A stretch of DNA of 11,922 nucleotides from JBCCZC01 sp039188505 (GTDB taxonomy: Bacteria; Pseudomonadota; Gammaproteobacteria; Xanthomonadales; SZUA-38). Location: positions 1-11,922 of the forward strand of contig JBCCZC010000154.1 in the NCBI GenBank assembly GCA_039188505.1, written 5' to 3'. A program made the position numbers and the translations under genes. A model generated the notes under the pieces. That model ran no database searches, had not been told where the DNA came from, and worked only from the letters and a program-made list of their open reading frames with translations. This document shows, one piece after another, positions 1-6,238 of the stretch; within the stretch, counting starts at the first letter, position 1; every line of letters begins with the position of its first letter.

Positions 1-532
1 CCGAGATCCGGCCTTCACCTCGTTCGTCGAGCAACCCGAGCTGGCCGTCATGTTGCGTGCGCTGCTCGGTAGCGAAACGGTCAGCTTTGTCCGGTCCCAC
101 CACAACTGCGTGATGACCAAGCAGCCGCGCTTCTCGAGCGATACCGGGTGGCACCAGGACGTGCGCTACTGGCGCTTCACCAACCACAACCTCGTCAACG
201 CGTGGCTGGCCCTGACTCCGGAGAGCAGCCCGAACGGCTCGCTGCGGGTGATCCCGGGCACGCACCGATCCGAGTTCTCCGCGGATCGTTTCGACGATGC
301 ACTGTTCCTGCGTCCGGACCATCCGGAGAACGCCGCGCTGATCGAACGCGCCGTACAGATCGAGCTGGCACCGGGGGATCTGCTGTTCTTCCATGCGGCC
401 GTCTTCCATTTCGCGACCCGCAACTACACCCAGCGACCGAAGCTTTCGGCCGTCTTCACCTTCCACGGCGAAGGGACCCAGGCAGTCCCGGGCACGAAGT
501 CGGAATCGCAACCCGAGGTGCTGCTCGCCTGA
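1..532 (+). CDS. Phytanoyl-CoA dioxygenase (PhyH) family protein, 3' part
   Basis: This is a partial gene: the frame is open from base 2 and the last 176 residues are present. It matches the PhyH family of Fe(II)/2-oxoglutarate-dependent oxygenases, which hydroxylate or otherwise oxidise small lipophilic or metabolite substrates in the cytoplasm. The iron-binding HxD is visible in WHQD (His at 152-154, Asp at 158-160). The distal iron His is in FHFATRN (407-409), after the typical GDLLFFH strand. An Arg nine residues later (434-436) sits where the 2-oxoglutarate carboxylate is normally bound. The stretch NGSLRVIPGTHR is also typical of the family. All core catalytic residues are present, so the enzyme is probably active. 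The substrate cannot be told, because the N-terminal part lies outside the window and no pathway neighbours are present. Confidence 0.88.
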   Translation, partial: RDPAFTSFVEQPELAVMLRALLGSETVSFVRSHHNCVMTKQPRFSSDTGWHQDVRYWRFTNHNLVNAWLALTPESSPNGSLRVIPGTHRSEFSADRFDDALFLRPDHPENAALIERAVQIELAPGDLLFFHAAVFHFATRNYTQRPKLSAVFTFHGEGTQAVPGTKSESQPEVLLA

Positions 533-556
533 GGTCTGCCCGTACGCTCGCGGGTT

Positions 557-565
557 TGCTAGGCT
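557..565 (+). promoter_or_regulatory. Putative extended -10 box TGCTAGGCT for the TerB-like gene
   Basis: TGCTAGGCT ends 37 nt before the ATG at 603. The same or a very similar 9-mer precedes four other genes here at a similar distance. It resembles a TGn-extended -10 element with hexamer TAGGCT. I see no good -35 match at 16-18 nt upstream. The call rests on recurrence and position. Confidence 0.4.
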
Positions 566-602
566 GCGGGTCGTCACAAGTTCTTGCTGGGGGCAGCGAA
601 CA

Positions 603-1139
603 ATGCATGTCGTCATCGGCCTGCTGGGGTCGATCATCACCGTTCTATGGCTGCTGCATCGACTCGCGGAGATGGGCATCGATCTCGGCGGGCTGAACCC
701 CTGGGCGTGGCGCCGTCGCCGCGCCTGGCGGAAGCGCTACGAGGGCAATCCGATCTACACGCTGGAGAAGCCCATGGAGGTCACCGCGCTGCTCATGGCC
801 GCGACGGCCAAAGCGTCGGGGGAGATGTCCAGCGACGAACGGGACGGCATCCTCGCCATCTTCCGGACGGAGTTCCACCTCAATGAGGCGGATGCCTCGG
901 GGCTGCTACGGTCGAGCACCTATCTGCTCGGCCAGGGCGACGAGGTCCAGGAGAATCTCGCCAAGGTTCTGGCGCCGAGCCAGGAGGCGTTCACGCCGGA
1001 TCAGGCGGCGTCCGCCGTCGAGTTGGTCCAGCGTGTCGCGAGCTTAAGCGGAGAGCCGTCCCAGGCGCAGGCTGCGTTCGCGCACGCGGTCGCGCAGGAG
1101 CTCGGGCGGCACGCGGGGCCGCCCGGGAAATGGGATTAG
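603..1139 (+). CDS. TerB-like protein with N-terminal membrane helix
   Basis: The protein is 178 aa. Residues 3-19 form a hydrophobic helix, likely one transmembrane segment. A basic patch follows (WRRRRAWRKR, about 36-45), which by the positive-inside rule puts the rest in the cytoplasm. Residues about 57-168 are a helical region resembling the TerB/tellurite-resistance fold, with the acidic turn SGEMSSDERDG near 72-82 and a second helical repeat after TPDQA (131). TerB-like domains are widespread, and tellurite resistance should not be assumed from this fold. I chose the ATG at 603 because it starts the hydrophobic helix and follows a G-rich stretch (589-593) as a weak ribosome site. The frame is open further upstream but would overlap the previous gene. 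It is convergent with the next gene, and the stop codons overlap. Confidence 0.68.
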   Translation: MHVVIGLLGSIITVLWLLHRLAEMGIDLGGLNPWAWRRRRAWRKRYEGNPIYTLEKPMEVTALLMAATAKASGEMSSDERDGILAIFRTEFHLNEADASGLLRSSTYLLGQGDEVQENLAKVLAPSQEAFTPDQAASAVELVQRVASLSGEPSQAQAAFAHAVAQELGRHAGPPGKWD

Positions 1140-1945
1140 CCGCCACAACCCCCGCCGCAGCCGCTGCTGCACCCGGAGCTACCGCCGTCTGCTGAGCCAT
1201 CGCTGTCTGCAGACTTGACGGCTTTCCCGCTGCTGCCGCCGCCATCGGAGCCGACATAGGCACCGCCACTGCTGTCCCGGGCCGCCTCGCCGGCCTTTTT
1301 CGCGCGGTTGACCGCCAGGCTCATGATGCCGACGAAGACCAGCAGGCCGAGTGCGAGTGCGGCGATGGCGAGAGCGCTCGTGCCGCCACCTTCCTGGGCG
1401 GCCACGGTGCTTGCGGCCAGCGTTGCTGCGCCGCCGAGGCCGCCCAGCGTCCACCGCCGAAGCGTCTCCCGATCGAGCAGCAGCAACCTTGCTGTATTGA
1501 CGCGGCGAAAGGCGCCGGCGTCCGCGAAGCGTTGCCGCGACGGTGGCCAGAAGTCCGCCGGGGGCTCGCCGAAGAATTCCCGGTAGCTCTCACGGGTGCG
1601 CTCGTACCAGTCCTCGAACTTGCTGTCCTCGGCCTCGCCGCCCTGGGTGGGCCCGTGGTGTAGCGGTGCCCGAAGAACGTCCGCGCAGAAGACGTCCCAG
1701 TAATCCCGGGTGTAGGTCAGATGGAGGTGCCAGACCTGGTCGACCTCGTCCGAGGGCGTGACGGGGTGACCCGCGTGCCTCGCCAGGAAACAGAAGCGCC
1801 GGTATTCCTCGATGGCCCGCCGAGCGAAGCGTTGCGTCCAGCCGTTCTCGCGGGGCAGGCGTCGGCTGAAGGTCAGCGCCGCGCCAGGGTGATCGAAGGG
1901 ATGCCGTTCCAGTCGATGCCAGGTCTCTCGCTGGTTTCCGTCCAA
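1136..1945 (-). CDS. GRDP-like membrane protein with Gly/Ser/Cys-rich C-terminus
   Basis: The protein is 269 aa. Residues about 14-135 match the bacterial counterpart of glycine-rich-domain (GRDP-like) proteins: HPFDHP, an EEYRRF helix, then the signature DEVDQVWHLHLTYTRDYW (66-83) and LHHGPTQGG (95-103). A hydrophobic stretch at 165-183 and a clear transmembrane helix at about 189-212 follow. The C-terminus is Gly/Ser-rich and ends with three cysteines spaced four residues apart (259, 263, 267), as often seen in TIGR04222-type membrane proteins. The function of this family is not established. The start is a TTG, chosen because AGGAGG lies 7 nt upstream and the conserved N-terminus begins soon after. 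The conserved HLH could bind a metal, but that is inference. The stop overlaps the stop of the convergent TerB-like gene. Confidence 0.72.
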   Translation of the reverse strand: MDGNQRETWHRLERHPFDHPGAALTFSRRLPRENGWTQRFARRAIEEYRRFCFLARHAGHPVTPSDEVDQVWHLHLTYTRDYWDVFCADVLRAPLHHGPTQGGEAEDSKFEDWYERTRESYREFFGEPPADFWPPSRQRFADAGAFRRVNTARLLLLDRETLRRWTLGGLGGAATLAASTVAAQEGGGTSALAIAALALGLLVFVGIMSLAVNRAKKAGEAARDSSGGAYVGSDGGGSSGKAVKSADSDGSADGGSSGCSSGCGGGCGG

Positions 1946-1983
1946 GGGCTTGCCTCCTGTTGCGGATATCCAGCGTAGCCCGA

Positions 1984-2012
1984 ACCGGCGCCACCGGTCA
2001 TGTGGCGCCGGT
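1984..2012 (-). terminator. Perfect 11-bp hairpin downstream of the iorAB-like operon
   Basis: ACCGGCGCCAC (1984-1994) and GTGGCGCCGGT (2002-2012) are perfect reverse complements around a 7-nt loop. The hairpin starts 24 nt after the stop of the Mo-subunit gene in the minus direction. No clear T-run follows, so it may stop transcription weakly, protect the mRNA 3' end, or work with Rho. It also lies about 40 nt upstream of the GRDP-like start, so a regulatory role there is possible. Confidence 0.55.
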
Positions 2013-2036
2013 CATCGGTGAGCGCGGGACGTGCCG

Positions 2037-4196
2037 TCAGGCGCTCTGGATCGGCACGGACCGGTACCGCTTCCCGCTGGCGGCGTAGATCGCGTTGGCA
2101 AGCGCGGGCGCGAAGGTCGGAACGCCGGGCTCGCCGAGCCCCGTGGACCGGTTCTCCTGGCCGATGAAGGCGACGTTGATCTCCGGCGGCGCCTCGTTGA
2201 TCCGCAGGACCGGGTAGTCGTGGAAGTTCGAGTTCACGACCGCGCCGTCCTTGAAGCGGATTTCTGTCTTCAGGGCGAGCCCGAGGCCCATGATGACGGC
2301 GCCCTCCATTTGCGCGGTGGCGATGTCCGGGTTCAGCACGAGGCCGCAGTCCACCACGCAGTCGACCCGATGGACCTTGATCTTCTCGCCGTCGACCTCG
2401 GCGTGCACCGCCATGGCCGTATAGCTCTCGTAGCTGTGATGCACGGCGATACCGAGGCCGTGACCGTCCGGTAGCTGCTTGCCCCAGCCGCCCATTTCGG
2501 CGGCTTTGTCCAGCACCGCGACTGAGCGCCGGGCCTGCTCGGCGGTGTCGGGGTCGCTGCTGTTGGCGTAGATCTTCCGCAGCAGGCTCACCGTGTCCGT
2601 ATCAACCTTCTCCGCCAGTTCGTCCGCGAAGGCGTTGATGGCGAAAGCCCAGAAGATGTCATAGACCGCGCGATACCAGCCGATGCGCGTATGGGCGGGC
2701 GCTTCGCCGGCTTCGAGGCGGACGTCCGCGATGCCGAACGGGTGACCGATCATACCGCCCATGTCCCGTTCGCCGGGACGCGTCAGCGACGGATTGAACA
2801 GCGTCGAGATCGAGGGGAAGGCCGCCCGTTGGAGCCAGCCGACCACGTTGCCGTCTTCGTCGACGCCCGCCGCGATGTGCTGGGCGCTGCAGGAGTGGTA
2901 GTAGCCCGTGCGGGTGTCCTCCTCGCGCGACCAGGTGAGCTGCACCGGCGCCCCGATCTCCTTCGAGATGGCGACCGCTTCCTGGACGTAGTCACACTTG
3001 AATTTCCGGCCGAAGGCGCCGCCCGACATCATGACGTGGACTTTGATCTCTTCCGGCGGACGACCGAGATAGGCGCCGATCGTGCGCTGGATACCCTGGG
3101 GATCCTGCGTCGATGCCCAGATCTCGCAAGAGTCGTCGGTGACCCAGGCCGCGCTGGCCATCGGTTCCATGGGCGAATGCGACAGGTGACCACCGACGTA
3201 GGTGCCGCTGTGGCGGACCACCGCACGCTCGAGCGCCTGCTCGACGTCGCCGCGGGCGAAGACCTGCTCGCCGGGCTTCTCGACGTTCTCCACCAGCATC
3301 TGCTTGTAGGCATCGGTGTCGTAGTCACCGTGCGGGCCACGTTCCCACTCGATGTTCAGCTTCGCGACCGCCTGCTGGGCCGTCCAGGTGTCGTCGGCGG
3401 CAACCGCCACGCCGCCCAGTGAACCGTAGGGCTGCTCGAAGCGCGGGATCTCGACCACGCCGGCCACGCCCTTCATGCCCTCGATCGGCGAGCGGTCGAC
3501 GGACTTGACCGATCCACCCATAACCGGCACGTGGCGGATCGCCGCGTACTTCATGCCCGGCAGCGTGACGTCGGCGCCGTAGACCCGTTTGCCCACGACG
3601 ACCTCGGCCTGGTCGTGGCGCTTGAGCGACTTGCCGATATAGCGGAAATCACCGGCGTCCTTGAGCGTCGGTTCCTCGGGGACCGGCAGCTGTGCGGCCG
3701 CAGCGGCGAGCTCGCCATAGCCGAGCTGGCGATCGTCCCGCTTGTTGAGGACCACGTGGTTCTTCGCGTAGCAGTCGGCCGCGGGCAGGCCCCAGCGCTC
3801 GGCGGCGGCTGCGACCAGCATCTCCTTGCCGGCCGCGCCTGCTTTCCGCATCGGCTCCAGCATGAGGTTGATGCTGCGCGAACCCCCGGTCCCCTGGGGA
3901 CCATACTTCTCATCGCCCATGCCCTGGAGCACGGTGACGCGATTCCAGTCGGCCTCGAGTTCGTCCGCGACCGCCGCGGGCAGGGCCGTGCTGATGCCTT
4001 GGCCCATCTCGCAGCGCCCGACCCAGAGGGTCGTGTCGCCGGACTCGGCGATGTGGAGCCAGACGTTGGGCTGGAAACCCTCGCCGCCGGTCGTGGCCAA
4101 GGCGCCGAGCGGCAGCGACACGCCGATGGTGAGCCCGCCGATGGCGAGCCCGGACTGCTTGAGGAAAGCCCTGCGGGAATGATCGAAGGTGGACAT
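2037..4196 (-). CDS. iorB: Molybdopterin-binding subunit of an isoquinoline 1-oxidoreductase-like enzyme (IorB type)
   Basis: The protein is 719 aa, near the usual size for IorB-type large subunits. The N-terminus has a twin-arginine signal, SRRAFLK (7-13), followed by a hydrophobic stretch to about 35, so the folded complex is probably exported to the periplasm. Molybdenum hydroxylase motifs are in order: GRCEMGQG (60-67), GGAFGRK (392-398) and GLGEPG near the end, whose Glu689 corresponds to the catalytic glutamate. The family hydroxylates N-heterocycles or oxidises aldehydes at a molybdenum cofactor, passing electrons through the [2Fe-2S] partner. The gene starts 1 nt after the stop of the [2Fe-2S] subunit, with AAGGAGG ahead of its ATG, so the two are co-transcribed and probably translationally coupled. 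The substrate is unknown; isoquinoline should not be assumed. No FAD subunit, cytochrome or XdhC-like maturation factor is nearby. Confidence 0.9.
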   Translation of the reverse strand: MSTFDHSRRAFLKQSGLAIGGLTIGVSLPLGALATTGGEGFQPNVWLHIAESGDTTLWVGRCEMGQGISTALPAAVADELEADWNRVTVLQGMGDEKYGPQGTGGSRSINLMLEPMRKAGAAGKEMLVAAAAERWGLPAADCYAKNHVVLNKRDDRQLGYGELAAAAAQLPVPEEPTLKDAGDFRYIGKSLKRHDQAEVVVGKRVYGADVTLPGMKYAAIRHVPVMGGSVKSVDRSPIEGMKGVAGVVEIPRFEQPYGSLGGVAVAADDTWTAQQAVAKLNIEWERGPHGDYDTDAYKQMLVENVEKPGEQVFARGDVEQALERAVVRHSGTYVGGHLSHSPMEPMASAAWVTDDSCEIWASTQDPQGIQRTIGAYLGRPPEEIKVHVMMSGGAFGRKFKCDYVQEAVAISKEIGAPVQLTWSREEDTRTGYYHSCSAQHIAAGVDEDGNVVGWLQRAAFPSISTLFNPSLTRPGERDMGGMIGHPFGIADVRLEAGEAPAHTRIGWYRAVYDIFWAFAINAFADELAEKVDTDTVSLLRKIYANSSDPDTAEQARRSVAVLDKAAEMGGWGKQLPDGHGLGIAVHHSYESYTAMAVHAEVDGEKIKVHRVDCVVDCGLVLNPDIATAQMEGAVIMGLGLALKTEIRFKDGAVVNSNFHDYPVLRINEAPPEINVAFIGQENRSTGLGEPGVPTFAPALANAIYAASGKRYRSVPIQSA

Positions 4197-4197
4197 A

Positions 4198-4662
4198 TCA
4201 GGCCTCCTTCATCTTGTCAGCGGCGCTCCGGACGGCCTTGCGGATGCGCAGGTAGGTGCCGCAGCGGCAGATGTTGCCCTGCATGGCCTGGTCGATCTCC
4301 GCATCCGTCGGATCCGGATTGCGACCGAGGAACTCCGCGGCCGACATGATCTGACCCGCCTGGCAGTAGCCGCACTGGGGCACGTTCTGCTCGAGCCATG
4401 CGACCTGAAGCGGGTGGCTCCCGTTCTCGGAGAGGCCCTCGATGGTCGTGACGTTCCGGCCGATCGCGGCGCTCACGGGCAATTGGCAGGAGCGGATCGC
4501 GCTTCCGTCCAGGTGAATCGTGCAGGCGCCACACAGGGCCATCCCGCACCCGAACTTCGTGCCCTTCAACTCCAGCTTGTCGCGCAGGAACCAGAGCAGG
4601 GGCATCTGCTGGTCGACGTCGACCGCATGCTCCTTGCCGTTGACCGTGATGGTTTCGCTCAT
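4198..4662 (-). CDS. iorA: [2Fe-2S] subunit of the isoquinoline 1-oxidoreductase-like enzyme (IorA type)
   Basis: The protein is 154 aa, full length for the small subunit of two-subunit molybdenum hydroxylases. Both iron-sulfur clusters are complete. The plant-ferredoxin-type cluster uses Cys39, 44, 47 and 59 (GCGMALCGAC...C). The helical second cluster uses Cys97, 100, 132 and 134 (CGYC ... ICRC). It has no signal peptide of its own; the usual model is that it folds in the cytoplasm and is carried out with the Tat-tagged large subunit. It transfers electrons from the molybdenum centre to an acceptor, which in IorAB-type enzymes may be a cytochrome or the quinone pool. It is first in the operon, with GGAGAG five nt before the ATG. 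It is divergent from the lipoprotein hydrolase gene across 139 nt. Confidence 0.93.
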   Translation of the reverse strand: MSETITVNGKEHAVDVDQQMPLLWFLRDKLELKGTKFGCGMALCGACTIHLDGSAIRSCQLPVSAAIGRNVTTIEGLSENGSHPLQVAWLEQNVPQCGYCQAGQIMSAAEFLGRNPDPTDAEIDQAMQGNICRCGTYLRIRKAVRSAADKMKEA

Positions 4663-4697
4663 TGCTGCTCTCCAGGATGGATCTCGTTATGCCCGTG

Positions 4698-4706
4698 AGT
4701 CTAGCA
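4698..4706 (-). promoter_or_regulatory. Putative extended -10 box TGCTAGACT for iorAB
   Basis: Reading on the minus strand, TGCTAGACT ends 35 nt before the ATG of the [2Fe-2S] gene. It is one of five TAG-CT boxes in the window. I see no convincing -35 at normal spacing. A matching box for the divergent gene lies about 60 bp away. Confidence 0.4.
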
Positions 4707-4764
4707 AGGACGCCGGCCCCCCGGGTGTGACAATCGTTCGGCTATTTCCCGCCATCGCCGCGAC

Positions 4765-4773
4765 TGCTAGCCT
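4765..4773 (+). promoter_or_regulatory. Putative extended -10 box TGCTAGCCT for the lipoprotein hydrolase gene
   Basis: TGCTAGCCT ends 28 nt before the ATG at 4802. TTTCCC sits at a 17-nt spacing (4745-4750) as a poor -35 candidate. The call rests on the recurring position of this box ahead of genes in the window. Confidence 0.4.
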
Positions 4774-4801
4774 CCCATGGTCCTCTCCCGGAGACGCGGC
4801 C

Positions 4802-6061
4802 ATGCATCGAATCATCGGACTGCTGCTGCTCGCGGCGCTCGCGGCCTGCGACCGTATCACCCCGGCGACCGAATCCGGTGCCGCGGCTTCCCCCGAAGCG
4901 GTGATGAACGCACTGGTCGAAGAGCGGATCTACCCGTTCCTCTACGCGCGGGTCGAAGATCGCGAGGGGCGGGTCCTCTTCGAACACGCCGCCGTGAACC
5001 CGGAGCTCATGCCAACCGCAGTCGATGGGTCCTCATGGATCCGGATCTGGTCGATGTCGAAGGTCGTGACCATCGCCGTCGCCCTGGATCTCATGGAGGA
5101 GGGTCTGCTGGCGCTCGATGATCCGGTGATCAAGTTCATTCCCGAGTTCGCCGATCTGCGCGTTGCTGTCGCGCCGGATGGCTCGGATCTCAGCGCCATC
5201 GTTGACCGCGAAGCCGCCTGCCCGCTCCGTACGGTGCCGATGGAAGCGCCGATGACGGTGCGCGACCTGCTCAATCACGAGGCGGGTTTCTATTACCCGG
5301 CAACGGGCATCTCCTGCCTCGACGATCCGGCCGGCCGCGCCGACCTGGCGGGCGCCCGGGACAGCGACGAGCTCGTGGCTCGCCTTGCGGGGCTGCCGCT
5401 GATCATGCAGCCGGGCACCCGCTACCACTACGGCACCGGTACCACCGTCCTGGGCATCGTGGCGGAGCGTGCTGCCGGACAGTCGCTGGCGGAGCTCGTC
5501 GAACGCCGGGTCACCGGACCACTCGGGATCGAGGGGCTGCGCTATGGCCTGCCCGCTGGCGCCGAACTGCCGCCGCGGTTCACGGCGCAGGACGGAGCGC
5601 TCCGGGTAGCCGTCCCGGAAGACCTCCGGCTCTTCAACGGGTCGCTGCCCGACTACGCGCCGGAGCGGCGCCTGTTTCTCGGCGGTGAGGGGATGATCGG
5701 CACGGCGGACGGCTACGCCGACTTCGCCCGAATGCTGCTTGGTCGTGGGGAACTCAACGGGCACCGGTTGCTCGACGCCGCCACTATCGATGAGCTGATC
5801 GCACCACACACGCTCATCGACAGCGAATTCGGCCACAACGGCTACAACCTATGGATCAGCAACGGGCGGCTACACGACGGCTCGTTCGGCCCGGCGCCCC
5901 TCTGGATCGGTGGCGGGTATGAAGGCACGCACTTCTGGGTCGATCCCGAGCGCGAACTCGTCGGTGTGATCATGACCCAGGCCCACGGCATCGGCGAAGA
6001 GGGATGGCACAAGGACGAGCTGATTCGCCAGGCGATCTACGCGGCGCTGCCTACGCCCTGA
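4802..6061 (+). CDS. Serine hydrolase lipoprotein, beta-lactamase class C / CubicO family
   Basis: The protein is 419 aa. It begins with a lipoprotein signal (MHRIIGLLLLAALAAC) whose lipobox LAAC ends at Cys16, so it should be anchored to a membrane facing the periplasm. The penicillin-binding-type fold follows: nucleophile motif SMSK (Ser84, Lys87), the family helix MTVRDLLNHEAGF (151-163), a YGT (Tyr210) in place of the usual YxN, and the C-terminal GGGYEGTHFWVD strand in the region of the KTG-like motif. Relatives are esterases, D-aminopeptidases or peptidases of unknown substrate; resistance to beta-lactams should not be assumed. The ATG at 4802 was chosen because it starts the lipoprotein signal and has GGAGA 7 nt upstream; the frame stays open upstream but would invade the divergent operon. 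Confidence 0.88.
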   Translation: MHRIIGLLLLAALAACDRITPATESGAAASPEAVMNALVEERIYPFLYARVEDREGRVLFEHAAVNPELMPTAVDGSSWIRIWSMSKVVTIAVALDLMEEGLLALDDPVIKFIPEFADLRVAVAPDGSDLSAIVDREAACPLRTVPMEAPMTVRDLLNHEAGFYYPATGISCLDDPAGRADLAGARDSDELVARLAGLPLIMQPGTRYHYGTGTTVLGIVAERAAGQSLAELVERRVTGPLGIEGLRYGLPAGAELPPRFTAQDGALRVAVPEDLRLFNGSLPDYAPERRLFLGGEGMIGTADGYADFARMLLGRGELNGHRLLDAATIDELIAPHTLIDSEFGHNGYNLWISNGRLHDGSFGPAPLWIGGGYEGTHFWVDPERELVGVIMTQAHGIGEEGWHKDELIRQAIYAALPTP

Positions 6062-6141
6062 GTGTGGGTCGGGACGCGGAAAACCCCATGAATTTCGAGC
6101 GCAACGATCGGGCAATTCGAGCTTGAGACGACGTCCGAAAT

Positions 6142-6170
6142 CTGAAACGGAACTGTAACGAACCCGACAT
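6142..6170 (+). promoter_or_regulatory. Pho-box-like direct repeats upstream of the beta-helix gene
   Basis: Three 7-mers recur every 11 bp: CTGAAAC (6142-6148), CTGTAAC (6153-6159) and CCGACAT (6164-6170), each separated by 4 nt. PhoB sites are direct repeats close to CTGTCAT with this same 11-bp period, so this is a candidate for phosphate-starvation control. The third copy is weaker and I cannot point to a clear -10 box downstream. The rest of the 6062-6225 gap shows nothing else I would name. Confidence 0.35.
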
Positions 6171-6238
6171 CTCCCGATGACACGGTGGCGAGCGCTGTGC
6201 CCACCAACCTTCAGGGAGAACCCCAATGACTCAAGTTT

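Noticed and set aside
539..556. CCCG...CGGG followed by TTT after the dioxygenase gene, as a terminator
   Set aside because: The stem is only 4 bp, too weak to support.
3531..4349. Long plus-strand open frames (also 2031-2474, 2691-3422) opposite the Mo-subunit gene
   Set aside because: High GC creates long antisense frames. The minus-strand product has all family motifs, while these give no recognisable protein.
6185..6206. GGTGG...CCACC inverted repeat just upstream of the beta-helix ribosome site
   Set aside because: The arms are only 5 bp with a long loop, which is expected by chance at this GC content.
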